64,000 nucleotides of DNA from Trema orientale (GCA_002914845.1 JXTC01000243.1:1-64000), one strand, 5' to 3'. Counted from the first letter of the stretch, positions 45,778 to 58,340 are shown. Notes: generated by a model from the sequence alone, not told the origin. A program made the numbers and translations.

Positions 45778-47229
45778 ACTGTCTTTTCGTTTTTGCACTG
45801 AGTTTAAGCTTCATTTGTTGTTTGAATTATTAATTGAACAAGGACTTCTTAAGGCTATTTCTGAATTTTTGTTTTTGCAGACACTTGAGAATTAGTATTA
45901 CTTAAAATAAATTACTGTTAGAAGGTATAAAATATGTAACTAGCAGCAAATCTTGGTTGTATTTTCTTGAACAAAGTAGCCATGGCTCCTTTAGTACCTC
46001 TGACTCCATAGACTTATCAAGCAGGCGGAGCTGACAATAATCGATTTCCAGAGATCCTGTTGAGCAAAGTATTACTGGAATTGGCAAGATTTGAATCACT
46101 GACAGAAATCAGACATCACCTTAATCCAATCTGGGTTTCCCATTTAGGCTGCTTGGAATATGGCAAGTCAAATTCTCCTTCTGCAAGCTGAAAGAGAAAA
46201 ACCCAATTCATGTGTAAACCATACCATTTTGCAACACACCTGTAGAACTTTTACACTATATTGCACATTATACAATATAATTCTTAATATACCTCTCTTG
46301 TTCCCGCATAATTTATAGCCAAATATTCATAGTTATTAGATTACCGTTAAGTACGCATATGAAATGGCCAAATCCATCCCAAACAATTATGTTATTAACA
46401 AGTTTTCCTTTTGCTCCATATTAGCCAAGGTGTCAATCCCAACTTTTATCAACGTACAGACTTCTGTCTCATTTTCCAGACTTAATAAAATGGTGTAGCC
46501 CAAACATCATACTGTAGTGAAGGTTCCCCTGATATGTGGATAAACATCATTCTGTGAAGTTTTTTTTTTTTAAGTTTTTTTCTGGGAAGGAAAAACAAAA
46601 CTGTCATAATTATAAGAGTGGGCCTGTCATTTATCTGGAGATTAGACGGTAGCTATTTTTAGAAATGTCTAAAATTAAATAAACAAATAAATAAAACCAA
46701 AGGAGTATTGAGTTTCAAGAATATGCTTGTCTAGCTCTTCTGCCGAATATAGACTCATAAGATAGTTTTGTTGTAAGACAGGAAATCATATCGGTATCAC
46801 ATCCGTCTTCTAATCATTCTTATGCATTAATTGCAAACTTTATAGTTACGATTTGATTCTCTTTTCGTTGTAGTAACGATTTGATTTTAATATAACAATG
46901 ACGTATAACAACAACAACAATAATAATAATAATGTCAAAAGCGTTAAAGTAATTGCCACGTTGTGTTAAGAAATCAATTTATGCATATATTTTCTCTTCT
47001 GAAAATTGAAATATTAGTGAATCCTAACAACTGTAGTTCGATTCATCGCTACATACATCAATCCCACACTTGAAAAATTTGTGAAACTGTACCGAGTAAT
47101 GAATGAATATACATATTCTGTTACTAAATACCATATCCCTTTTCAAATGTACAAAACTAAGTTACCGTAGACCAGGAACCTCTCTCTCCCTAGATATATT
47201 AAATATATGTTTTATATTGACCAAAACTC
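45778..47229. other. Intergenic between convergent gene ends
   Basis: No gene was seen. It holds a possible further 3' exon of the preceding gene (acceptor TTTTTGCAG at about 45880), simple AAC/AAT repeats near 46905-46935 and AT-rich filler. Confidence 0.45.
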
Positions 47230-50200
47230 CTACCCATGCAGAACTGGAAGAAGAGATGTCGAGGATCTTGAATACCGCTCTAGGACTGACAAGATTCTGG
47301 CAGCTTTCCTCGTGAGACTGCCATCAGAGTGGATACTCCCACCGGTGAGACCAACAAGAAGAAATCGAGCTGAGGCTCCGTACTTTTCCACCATTTCCTT
47401 GGACACAAAAACCTTCTCTAAAAGCCCTAGAGCCTCTTCCTTGAGATTTATTGGTCCCCACTTCAATATATCCAAGATTGGTTTTATGGCTTTAGCATCA
47501 TGCAAGACACCGGCTCCTTTATGAGGAGAGGCTTCATTAACCAGAGTAGAAAGAGTCTGAACTACCTCGAAAGCAGTTTCGTGAACCTCTCCATGCAAAA
47601 GTTTTACCAAGTCAGGCAAAGCATTTGCCTCCAATAGACAAAATGTTGACGTTACACCACAGATACCTCCATGGGCCGAGCATAAAGGAGTACCAGATGG
47701 CTTAAAACACCAACAAAAGGCTGATTTCGATTCAACTATGAGCTTCGGAGTGTTGGTGGAAAGGTTACCTATCAGTGCTGCAGCTCTTGCTTTGGCTGGC
47801 ACTGAACTTGCCTTCAGAAGATTTACAAGCAAAGGGTAAGCTCCTGCTTCCACTAGAGTACGCTGTGACTCGATGTTTTCAGGATCTGTGAACCTAAAGA
47901 GGGCACTGAGTGCATTTTCTTTGGATTCCATTGTCCCAGTTTTCAGAATGTCTATAAGAGCAGTATGTCCATTCAACTCTATTAGCTTTGTGGTCAGTGA
48001 TTTTTCTGATTTTGGCAGGTTAGCCAATAATCCAGCAGCAGCCATCTTTAAATCGTCTTTATCTCCATTCTCGAGAAACCCCACTAGAGCCTCCAGCCTT
48101 CTTGGCCTGAGAAGGTACTCCACAACTCCCTCTGGCTCATGTTGGGAGAAAAGGAACAACAACTTAGTGGCAACCTCACGAGTCTCCGAGTCAGGGTCAT
48201 CAAGAAGGGGAAGGACTAGAGATACACCCTTGATGGTGAGAACTGCCTGTTTGACCAATCCTGCTTCAAACTTGCAAATTCCAAGAAGTGCACGCAAGGC
48301 CGGTCTCCGAACATTGCAGGCAGAATTAGGATTCTGGAGTAGTGCTAACAAGTTGGTGACAATTGACTCTAACTCAAGTTGAGTCCCTCTTTCGTCAACA
48401 AAGTACATCATAGAGTCGTCATCAGAAGACAGTTTCTCAAGGATTTCACAACATTTGACAACAACGATTGTACGTACAAGGGGAGTAAACATGAGATTTA
48501 TGACAAAATCAACTCCACCTGCTTCAGCAATGAGCTTTTTATTTGCACGGCAACCTGATAACTTTACCAATGCAGATAAGGAAAGTTCTTTTGATTCAAT
48601 ATTGCCAGCTGATGCCATCTCAATCAAAGGGGGTATAACCCCTTCCTCCCCAAGAAGCTTCAAATTCGAATCAACCAATTCCATGTTAGCTACTGCTCTC
48701 ACCATTGATATCCTCGAAGACTCTGGCCCTGACAGGAATCAGACATTTATATTTCACAAATCAATAACTAGAAATCATCATTGCAGCATCTTTTTTGTTC
48801 TTTAAGGGGCATGGGGTATCTCAAATTATGTAACAATAAGCATGACACAAATTTTGGCTAAAACAGACACTTACGGACAAGCTAATAAAATTTCTGAATA
48901 TTATAAAAGAAAATCAACCCAATATGTTTTGCATATGATTATGGCAAAATACTTTAAGTTATTAATGCCATAATTTAAGTATTGCTTTTTAAGTTGTGAC
49001 ACGATAACAGTTACTACCATAAATTCTAATAATTGCTTGATTGGCAAACATGAATTTATGCCATCAAATATCAGAAAAGTTAGTAGAAGTACTTCGTTTC
49101 AATGATCTTCTTCTTGTTTTCCTGGTTTCAATAGTAAAAGTTTTTGAATCTACTGGTAAAGCTAGATGACAGCTTGCTGGTATTTTTTTGTATTAAAGGT
49201 GGAAAATAGAAAGAAAAACGTTAACTAAATCTTTAAAAGGGATAAATCCTCTTACCTTGAACAATACTATCAATAAGTGGTTTATACCAGCCAGACTTAG
49301 CTGCACGAGAAATATTCTCTTCATCAATTTCAAGAAGCTTCAACAAGATTTTTTCTGCAATCTCGGCTGTCTCTTGCACAGAACCCTTTAAAAGAGTGAC
49401 AAGAAAAAGAATAGCGTTGCTTTTTTGAGAGAGTTTTTTGCAAGCAGACACATTCCAACCGGACCTGTTTTGTAAAAGTTCATAAAGCAATTCAATGGCA
49501 GCCTTTGAGATGATTGCGTCATCCCCTAAGCGGCGAATAATGAGACCCCAACCCTGGGATTCAATGAGCTCTTCCTGAAAAAGGAAAAATATTCAAAAGA
49601 TTCGATTAGAAATGCTACGAAGTACTTGACTAGATTACTTACTTTCATAATCCTTTAAGCAAAATTGAGAGCTGAAAGTATTTGCGGGTTTGTGTTATCT
49701 GGAGAAAAGGTTAAAAAATATGGTCACCAGAAATCTTCACATTAATAACGTGAGAATATTATTGGAGGAGAACCTAAGATTAAAAACAATAAAGGAAAAC
49801 AAGCAAAGAGTAACTTTACCCCAGTGCGGAGGATTGTAGTTCACCATATCAAGGACATGAAAAATAATAAGATGCAAAAAGGGTAATGGCTTACCTTGTT
49901 TCTTGTGTGCCCTTCTATAAAATCCTTTAAGGTGATCAAAATCTTTCTTTTCACGTCTTTGTTTTGTGAGTTCCGAAGGATAGTGACAATAATGCCAGTA
50001 AATCCTTCAATGGAAATCCAGTCTTTGTTGATTGAACTCTCTCGCATAAGATCTTGCATTTGATTTAGGGCCTCTTCAATGGACGCGTCAACACCTGATA
50101 ACAACTTCGCCTTGGAAGATCTGATCTTGAGGCAGTAATTTAGTTCTCTCCACTCTTCTATTGATTGTCTCAGAGCATGGTTTGACCGCAAAGAAGTATC

Positions 50201-51127
50201 TTCAAGGACTTCATGCGTATCTGGATCTGTTTTGTTTTCACTTTCAAACCAAGCTGCAATGGCAGCTCTCTCACATGTAGTACCAGTGCAAAGACTGACA
50301 GGATCAGACATCACGGTTCCGTTTATGCGACAAAGAAAAGCAGTAAGTGGTTGAATGTACTCTTCCCTCGAATTATATCTCTCTATGGCCTGCACCCGTT
50401 GTTCATATAGCTTCTTAACCTGTTCATAATCCCTTGCCGCATCAGCTCGAGAGAGAAGCTCAATTACCTGTTCTAAGAATAGAACTTCTGCCCTCTCTTT
50501 ATTGTTGGCAGCTTCTTCCTTTTCTTTTTTGAAATTTGCAAGCTCTTTGCTTATCTCCGAAGGCTCAACGGGTACCCCAACTGCCATTGCTATTTCTTCA
50601 AGCATATTATTTGCAAAAGCCTGGTCACATTTGTGGTCCCTTAGACCCTGGTCAAGCTTGTCAACAATTTGGAGGTGAGAATGTGAAGTCTCAAATTCTA
50701 CTCTTTGCATCTCATTATGCAGCCTATTCACCTGATCGGATATTCTCGAAAGGACTTCTGTGTTTGAAAGGGATAAAGAAGACAGAGACTTTCCAATATC
50801 TCTTGTGACTTCCTGTACCTCCTTGACAATGTGTCGGCACTTGACAAGCAAGTAAAATCGTGCTCGGTTTTTGTATTTCTCAACCAGGTTACTAGCCTTT
50901 TTAACATCCGCTTCAAGGGACTCTAAAGCTTGTCTTGCAGCCTGAGACTCGTTAAGTTCTTGAAGCTGCAATTCCTTTAACACAGGTTCAATGTCAAACA
51001 AGTGCTTTGACAAGACCTTGAAACTCTCTTTCTCAAAAACAACATCCTTAGCAGCATAAGCTGTTTTAATGACCTGGTTTAACAAGACGCCCAAGATTGC
51101 CCCTATAGGTATAAAATCGGTCGCCAT
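47230..51127 (-). CDS. U-box/ARM-repeat E3 ubiquitin ligase (PUB42/43/44-like), complete copy
   Basis: The three minus-strand exons 49895-51127, 49256-49574 and 47230-48728 give 3051 nt, or 1016 aa, with intact phase. An N-terminal helical region covers about residues 1-250, as in plant U-box N-terminal domains. The U-box is at about 260-330 (FLCRINGTVMSDPVSLCTGT, then AAWFESENKTDP and LRQSIEEW). The usual CPI of the U-box start reads CRI here. The rest, to residue 1016, is armadillo repeats with typical phrases (VANMELVDSN, ALLGICKFE, AAGLLANLPKSEKS, ALIGNLSTN). Plant U-box/ARM proteins transfer ubiquitin to targets bound by the ARM part; roles in immunity and senescence are known for relatives. 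The target here is unknown. Two other copies lie in the window: a fragment at 40533 and a partial gene at 62663. Confidence 0.92.
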
Positions 51128-51543
51128 ATCTAAGTAGTCTTTATCCTCTATGATAGGCGCACATATGATTATTACACACTCAATTGCCCCATTCTTACCT
51201 CTTCAAGTGACGGGTACTGTTTTACTCCTCCTCTTGAGCAACAGCAGTTGACAATATCTAGTTTTTTCCTATAAATTAGACCCACCAAGCGAAAAAATAC
51301 AATTAAAAAAATATAATTGAATAAAACAGTTCATGGCCCAATGATACCAAAATGGTAACCCTCTTGATTAGGCTTATATAGAAACAGTAAAGCTAAACAG
51401 TGTTAATTAAGCAGAAATAGAGTGCAAATTCATACTTCTTGTGTTAATACTAAATTAGAAGAAAATTAAAAATAAATAAATAAATAAAAACACTGGGATT
51501 TCTTATTTACCACTCTCTCAGATTAATTATGTGAACCTTACCC

Positions 51544-51579
<36 letters not shown>

Positions 51580-52073
51580 TTCTCAAAGAGTTTTCCATAG
51601 TAACAAGGCTGTTTATCACAGAAGAAAGTATGAAAAATAAGAAAAAGTAAATATCCAACTGGGTGATGAACCTATCAATAGTTTTCACCAAAATTCACAA
51701 TAATAAAGTAACAGCAAGAATCTTCTCAAAAAAAAAAAAAAAAAGAAAGAAAGTAACAGCAAGAAAACCAGAATCCAATGTAGAAAATATCAATTTATTT
51801 TTCCATGGAAAAAGTTTCAACCTAAAGTAAAACCCACCTTCAACAGAGAAACTCAAGTCTCCAGAAGCATATGATTTTTTTCATGAATGGAAGTGGAACA
51901 CAAATTTCAGAAAAAAATAATAATAGAAAGAAGAAGAAAGTCAACTGACCTGACCAGACCTCCTGAAATCAGATTGGAATGGAGAAAGACGCGAAAGAAG
52001 TTGCCAAGTGCGGCCACATTATATTGCTCCGAACCTCCCAAAGGTTGGAGACGACTTGACAAAGTCAAGGTTT

Positions 52074-52074
<1 letters not shown>

Positions 52075-52107
<33 letters not shown>
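52075..52107. repeat. Poly-T tract of 33 bases
   Basis: Thirty-three uninterrupted T follow a single G at 52074, about 950 bp upstream of the U-box start codon. It could be the fossil poly-A tail of a retro-insertion on the minus strand or simple slippage. No retrosequence is recognisable beside it. Confidence 0.7.
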
Positions 52108-52679
52108 CTTTCCGGGAAAATCCGAGAGAAAGTTAAGGTGCCCCCCACAACCCCTAAGGAAAAAACTTTTATGATTATAAGTGTTTACTTTACTAACTTG
52201 ACGTTAATCACACGCGGTCTGGAAAATGAATGGATTAAATAAGACTTACAAAGAGATTGAGAGCTCCCACGACATTTCCAAAGTAGGACCTGCCTTTGCC
52301 TAACCTTTGCCTGTGCCTCCGAGTCCGACTCTCTCTTTCAAATCTTTTTATTGACTTTTTCATCCTCTCATAACGTTAATTTGTATTTTCTCACTGCTTT
52401 TTTCCAAACCGTAGTAGCAGCAGGCAACAGCAACATTGACCGTTGTGTTGACGGTTTATTAATTTTATTTTATTTTTTTACATGTAAGAGAAAGCGAGTA
52501 AAACAATATTAATTTAAGTCAGATGGACTTCCGGAATTGGAGGTACTTGTCTCCTCCCAGGCCCCGGCCGGCGATAAGAATGGGTTTGCTTGCGTAAAGC
52601 CCATATTTGCTCGCTATTTATATAGAATAATATGGGTTAAGTAGACAATTACCACTTTTTTCCAATGTTTAACTAAATT

Positions 52680-52925
52680 TACCACCACTATTAGATTCTA
52701 TCACTTTTGGAAGGGAATTAGTCAAAAATCTATCAAGAATCCATCAAGAATCCGTCAAGAATCCATCAAGAATCCGTCAAGAATTCATCAAGAATCTGTC
52801 AAGATTACCACTGACGTCAAGAATCTGTCAAGAATCCATCAAGATCGTCAAGAATTCGTCAAGAATTCATCAAGAATTCATTTAAAAAAGTGGTATGGTG
52901 GTAGATTTAATTAATGAGAAAAAAA
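52680..52925 (+). repeat. Dispersed repeat with TCAAGAATCCG minisatellite
   Basis: About fourteen 11-bp units (TCAAGAATCCA/G, TCAAGAATTCA/G, TCAAGAATCTG) run from about 52730 to 52885, interrupted once by ATTACCACTGACG. The conserved flank GTAGATTTAATTAATGAG follows. The reverse complement of the same structure is at 21221-21375. Confidence 0.8.
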
Positions 52926-53032
52926 AAGTAATATTCACCTAATTTATTCGAATAGTAGATGCCCTCTTCAACTCCTAAAAGACGTGCAGGATCTAAAGTC
53001 ATTTTGTGAACGATTAGTATTAGTTGCGTAGA

Positions 53033-53205
53033 GGAATGCTTTTACACTTTTCTGCACTCTCTTAATCTCACTATTTGATTCTTAGATTCTATTATAATTT
53101 ATTACATTTAGATAGTGAAATCTATGTGTCAGAGACTGGAGAGTGTAAAAAAGAATTAAAAAAAAAAGAGTAAGAAAAAAAATGCATTTAACATTTCTCT
53201 AATTG
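53033..53205. mobile_element. MITE-like element
   Basis: The ends are inverted: GAATGCTTTTACACTTTTCTGCACTCTC on the left and, reverse-complemented, AATGTTAAATGCATTTTTTTTC...TTTTACACTCTCCAG on the right. A related half-element is at 14028-14115. Confidence 0.5.
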
Positions 53206-53743
53206 CGGAACATAGTCACCCGCCCATTTAGGTGAGTACAAGACAACTTAGTGGGTGACTCATCACATTAGCTATTGACCGAAAAAATAAATAAATAAAT
53301 AATTGAAAGAGTTTTTTTTCAGTTTTCCTTCTCCTAAATCCTACTGTACATTATCTTTGCCTTATGGAGATTTATCTCAACGAAAAATCTTTTATTTTCA
53401 GTATCATTCCAGAGAAAGAGATTCTGGATCGACCATGGGCTTACTGGGCATTATACGTATATCAAGACAAAAACATAGATATTTGGTTTTAAGAGCATCA
53501 TTTTTTTCATAATATTGTAAGAACAACTTCTAGAAACTAAAACGTGCTCCTACTTACTAGCATTGCTCCAAATGCACACACCTCCGGAAAAAGGTTGAAA
53601 GACTTACTACAAAGCATGATATTGATAACTTCAATATCTTAAACATCAACATCAACATATTGATAACTTCACTGCATATTACATGTGTATTTATAGATAT
53701 GTGGTGATACAGAAGTCTCCTGCGTCCCCAAAAAAAATAATCA

Positions 53744-55305
53744 TCAACGGGCTTTGTTCTTACGAGCTAGTTCGCGTGCCATCTCCCTAAGCTCCTCCGG
53801 GGACTGAGGTCTTGGTCCCTCCGGGGGATAGACTATATAAGAACGCTGCAATGCCAAAAAAGAAAAGCCATAAGTAGGAGTTCAGACAAATTTGGACCTG
53901 CTTCAGAAAAAGCTAAAAATTGAAGTAAATTATATTTTAACGGCCATGATTTTGAGAATTATATTCTGAATTATGCAGGACATAAAACAATTCAAGTAAA
54001 TGATATTCATAGCCATGACTTTTGAGGATTATATTAAGAATTAGTAAGGTCAGAAAAAAATGACAAGAAGATATCAGAACAAAAAGATCATCTGAAATTG
54101 GAAGCTGCCAGATATCTCAATACCCAACATCCTTGGTACAAGTGAACATTTATTCAATCATTGCATCCTAATAAGCCAGAACGTTCGATATGTATCTCTA
54201 GTGACATCAAACCTTAGAACATCATACTGGAAAGAAAGCTCTTCTCTGTAGAATAAAGGAAGACACATAATCCTAAATAAAAAGTCGAAATCGAGATAGA
54301 AGTGTCATGATATTGAATTATTGATAGGTGGTAAAGTGTATTTAACCCACAACCAACTATTAACTTTTTTTTGCTAATGATATGACAACATATTTGCTAC
54401 ACAATTCTTACCAACCTATAAAAATCAACAGCAAAGTCCAGCAACTTGATTTCTAGACCAACTTCACCTACGCAGGAATCTCATCTCACCAAGTGATTTT
54501 ATCCAACAAAAAATAGAAGAATCACCGACTCAAAGAATGAGCTCCAAAATGTTTTAACTCAATCAATTCTGTTACAGCTATCTTTTCAGGAACAAAACAA
54601 GAAATTGTATTCCTTCACAAAAGAAAGGAAAGAGGGTAAGAAATGCTCAAGAGAAACAGCTCATGGGTTTCAAAGAGACTAGCATTAGTGATAAAAGCAG
54701 TTGAAAAGGAAAGACAAGTTCGAACTTCGCCATAGAAACCTAATCTTATCTCTTGAAACCAGCATCTTCATCTCTTCAGGGTAAAACTCAGTCTCCCCTT
54801 TAAGCTCTTTTCCATTTGCATACTTAACTTAGACAAGGAGACCTAAGCTCACAAACTATCTAGTTCATATCGCTATTCTCACGCTTTAACTCTTGGCTTA
54901 AGATCTTATAAAGAAGTCATCACATTGGGTGAAAATGACTACCAACAAATAGTCTAAATATATTGAACAATTTACTCGATAAAAACATCATGAATCAAAT
55001 CCAAACAAATGTTACAAGAGGAACCTAGTAAATAAAGCTACTAATTTGGTTACTAACAGAGCACTGCGTTCTTAACTTCTGCCCCATTTGGCCATTATGA
55101 CATTAACCGTAGTCATCAACCTAATATCAATAATAAAAAAAATCAAAAATAAAAAAAAGCCTCGGATCAAAATCCATCATTCTAACGTAACTAGTTCTCT
55201 CCCTGTATACCAAAACTCAAAAGGAAGCAATTTTGGCCATTTCCATAACCACCAACAATTTGATTGGGAACCATTTATAGCTTCAATTATATGCATATAT
55301 ACGTA

Positions 55306-55353
<48 letters not shown>

Positions 55354-55486
55354 TTACATTGCCCATGAATTTCTGGATATTTTTACTATTGTTGGCGAAA
55401 GTGTACATGAGAACGATCGGAATAGAGACGTATAGGCCGAACTTGGCGATTTCAAGAATTCCCTTTGAAGTTCCCACCGACGACAT
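53744..55486 (-). CDS. PET100: PET100-like mitochondrial protein (cytochrome c oxidase assembly)
   Basis: Two minus-strand exons, 55358-55486 (43 codons) and 53744-53845, encode 76 aa around a 1512-bp intron. An N-terminal hydrophobic helix (residues about 12-31, KFGLYVSIPIVLMYTFAN) is followed by a conserved RSYIVYPPEGPRP and a charged helical tail ELREMARELARK. This size and layout match the plant PET100 homologues, small inner-membrane proteins needed for cytochrome c oxidase assembly in yeast. The role in plants is inferred from homology. A (CT)n run begins only three bases after the donor GT. The ORF is far too short to be found without the splice. The start is the first ATG and keeps the family's short N-terminus. 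Confidence 0.82.
55314..55353. repeat. (GA)n microsatellite at the PET100 donor site
   Basis: A GA run of about 40 bp with one AA interruption lies on the plus strand. On the transcribed strand it is a CT-rich tract starting right after the GTAA of the intron donor. Confidence 0.85.
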
Positions 55487-55934
55487 TTTTCCCGGTTAAG
55501 TGGAAGAATGAAAGCCCTAATCTGAAATTGAAACTATCCTCAAAATCCCTAGAACAAGAACAAGCTCAATCTCCGTTTATGGAGTTCTGGCAAGAGTTTG
55601 CAGGCGAAAATCTGAATACGTGGAAGCTCCACCTCGCTACGACCGTAAACGATTCATTGGACGCAATTGTGGGCCGAAACAGCATGGCCCATTGTTTCAC
55701 AGTTAGGCTTCAGGTCCAGGATGAGCCCAAGGATTAGAGAAATGGACCTCACTAGGCGTAATTTCGGTCGAAACTACTTTTTCCAGACAACAGGTGATGA
55801 CAATATAACCAACGGTTATAAGCATCCGTGGTGATCCGATCTAAATGAGGAAGAAAAAAACTACTCAAATGGAGAAAATGATCCAGACTGAGAATAATCG
55901 TACTGCTAATAGGGGAAATTACATTATACGGTTA

Positions 55935-56262
55935 TTTTTGGAAAAAAAAATTTGAAAAATACGGTGATTAACATTTTCTAAGGTGCAGTACAGTTTTTAT
56001 TAGAAAAATACCATTTTTTTAAAAAATATTTAGAAAAATATCATTCTTGAAAATAATAATTAGTAACCAGTAACCAATTTCTAAAAACTGGTAACTAATA
56101 ACTAAATATATTTATAACTAGTATATAATTGATAACCAATAACAGGTAACCATCTTTCAGAAACTGGTAATCAGTAACCATTTTAAAAATGGTATTTTTC
56201 TTAAAATATTTTAAAAAGTGATATTTTTCTAATAAAAACCTTATGAAAATTTGAAAAATAGC
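55935..56262. mobile_element. Fold-back element of the GGTTACC family, copy C
   Basis: The left arm carries TTTTTATTAGAAAAATACCATTTTTT...AGAAAAATATCATT. The right arm carries the complement, AAAATGGTATTTTTC...AAAAAGTGATATTTTTCTAATAAAAA. The centre has several GGTAACCA/AGTAACCAGTAACC phrases. It is the same family as 37467 and 41440. Confidence 0.7.
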
Positions 56263-56960
56263 CTAACTTCCATATTTTTGTAATTATTTTAGTTTTTATT
56301 GGTAAAAATGTTAGAAACCCCTGCTAATATTTGAGTATAGTGCAAAGATGGTATTAGTATAATCCGCCCATATCTTGCCCTGATACATATTTATTTTACT
56401 CTTATATATAATTGTATATTTACATAACAAATTATTATACTTATAGATGTATATTTAATTTTATACAACTTATGTTCATATATCTTTTGTAAAATAATGA
56501 ATTTAGTTATATATTTGAACTTTAGAGTCTAAAAATATTTAGTATATTGTTGTGTTTAATGCTTTGTCAATTAGGAAAAAAACAATTGTAGTTACTTAAA
56601 AATGAAGTGTAAAAAAAGGACACAAACTCTAATTATTCTACTTTTTTAGCATGGTCATCCTTTTTTTTTATGGTTTTCTCCGTTATTTATTGATTAATCT
56701 CATACTATTTTCGCATCTAAAAGAATGGTTAATAGAGGGATATGGTATTGCCATTAGACTTCAATGATGGAGATGATAACTGAAAAATATCCTTAATCAA
56801 CCCTATTATTATTCCTTCTATTTCTCGAAGGGAAAAAGACACCACTAAAAGTAAATTTGCGTAAATTGTCTTTTTTGTGACCGTGAGGAATAATAAGTTT
56901 TTGTAGGATTAGAAAGTGGGGCAACTATATGAAAATATAAGTTTGCCCCTCTGAAAAAAG

Positions 56961-57113
56961 TAATGTTATAGCGTTTAATACCATATAATATGTCAGTTTT
57001 TATTGAATGAATATAATTAATACACTGGTTTCACAATGTGAAATATCATTCTATCTTTTAGTAAAAAATTGACACGTTATGTGGTGTTGGACACCTCTAA
57101 AAAGGCTAATATC
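56961..57113. mobile_element. Diverged MITE, GCACCAC family
   Basis: The left end is TAATGTTATAGCGTTTAATACCATATAATATGTCAG. The right part is GACACGTTATGTGGTGTTGGACACC. These are inverted and related to the ends at 41079. The interior shares AATTAATACACT with 2024-2180. Confidence 0.55.
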
Positions 57114-57439
57114 ACATTTACTCTTGCCCACGTACCCATCCAAGCTACATTATTAACGTTTCTTTCCATTTTGAAAACGCATAGAAAGAGAAAATGGAGT
57201 CCAAAGAGAAAAAAGTGAGTCTATGATGTAGAGAGAACCCTCAAAATCACCTCCAAAATTGCTCTCTATACCAAATTCTACTTTCATTTCTGGCAATCAT
57301 TCCTTAAATAATGTAAAACTCTATGTGGCCATTTTAGGAGGCTCCAATTTTCCCCAAAAATGGAGGATTTGAAGATGAATTTTAAACTTCCAGCCCAATC
57401 AGCGAAAGATTTAAAGAGAAAGATGAAGCACATAGAGTT

Positions 57440-57900
57440 CTTGACTTAAAGGTCAATTTTTTTTTAATATGATTTTGACTTAAAACATAAAGATAGCAAC
57501 ATTAATATACAAAAAGTGATCAAATTTCAAATTAAAAAAATTATTAATAAAGAAATTGGGCATAGATGCTTAGCAGACATAGGTAAAAAGTTCAATGAAT
57601 TTTAGGTCCGATTTTTCTTGACTTAAGCTCAAGATCCAGTCATTCATTCCTTACCTGAGGTAAATGAGTTATTAATTTTAGGTCAAATAACTAAAAGAAT
57701 AACCTAAGTGACAAACGCTTAATTAAAGGTGAAATTATTTTTTATTTAAGGCCAAATTATTTTTATATATGATTTTTGACTTAAGACCTCGTATTAAAAA
57801 AAAATTAGACTTAGCACCTTAATATTTAATAAATAAATAGGGCATAGATTCTTAGCGCTGGTCAAAAGTTCAGTTGAGATCGAATTGTTTTGGGGGATTA
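57440..57900. repeat. Imperfect duplicated segment with TTTGACTTAA phrases
   Basis: GGGCATAGATGCTTAGCAGACATAGGTAAAAAGTTCA (about 57558) recurs as GGGCATAGATTCTTAGCGCTGGTCAAAAGTTCA (about 57840). Around these are repeated TTTTGACTTAAAA and TTGACTTAAG phrases, which reappear at 58515-58575. Confidence 0.5.
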
Positions 57901-58019
57901 TCAACTTTGACCTTCTTTTAATATATGTGATGAAAAAAGGGACAATAAACCATTTACAAAAGTAAGACTTTTATTGCTATGTCATTTAGTAAATATTTCG
58001 AAGTTCCAAAATTACTCCT

Positions 58020-58340
58020 GACTCGACCCTAGTCGAAAAATTCAAAAGTGACGGAGGCAGCGCCGGGAAAACAGCTGACTATGTTCGACTGGAGTCGCCA
58101 GTCGAACGCCGATCAAAAATTTCGACCAGTGACTTCGACCCCAGTTGAACGGTGGTTCGACCTCGGTCCAACTCCAGTCGAAAATATTCGACCGAGGTCG
58201 AAATTTTTCGGTCACCGGTTGAAAAATGATCGGAACAACCGAGAGAGGTGGCCGAACAAGTTTGACCACGGTCAAATTTTTTCGACTCTAGTCGAGCGGA
58301 AGCGCCACCGCCGGGGTCAAGATCGGGACAGGTGGTGGTG
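58020..58340. repeat. CpG-rich inverted-repeat island of TTCGAC/GTCGAA motifs
   Basis: At least fifteen TCGAC or GTCGA pentamers occur within about 300 bp, many as short palindromes (TTCGACTGGAGTCGCCAGTCGAA, TCGACCTCGGTCC, TTCGACCGAGGTCGAA). Outer parts pair as inverted repeats: CCCTAGTCGAAAAATTC with TTTTTTCGACTCTAGTCG, and GGCAGCGCCGGG with GCGCCACCGCCGGGG. It is much more GC-rich than its surroundings. Open frames on both strands here are by-products of few stop codons. Confidence 0.65.

Larger units (their letters stand above)
51128..53743. other. Upstream region of the U-box gene and intergenic DNA
   Basis: Donor-like AAG|GTGGGT (minus, near 51838) and GAG|GTAAGA (near 51200) suggest an intron-containing 5' UTR of the U-box gene. 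Other contents are a T33 run (52075-52107), a minisatellite repeat (52680-52925) and a MITE-like segment (53033-53205). No other gene was seen. Confidence 0.45.
55487..58019. other. Intergenic, repeat-bearing
   Basis: This holds the PET100 promoter region, then a fold-back element (55935-56262), a MITE (56961-57113) and a stretch (57440-57900) with recurrent TTTGACTTAA and GGGCATAGATNCTTAGC phrases. No gene was supported. Confidence 0.5.

Noticed and set aside
52730-52885. Possible CRISPR-like array
   Set aside because: The units are 11 bp with no spacers and the DNA is plant nuclear. It is a minisatellite.
55465-55737. Plus-strand 90-residue frame opposite the PET100 start
   Set aside because: It overlaps the promoter and first exon on the other strand and has no recognisable domain.
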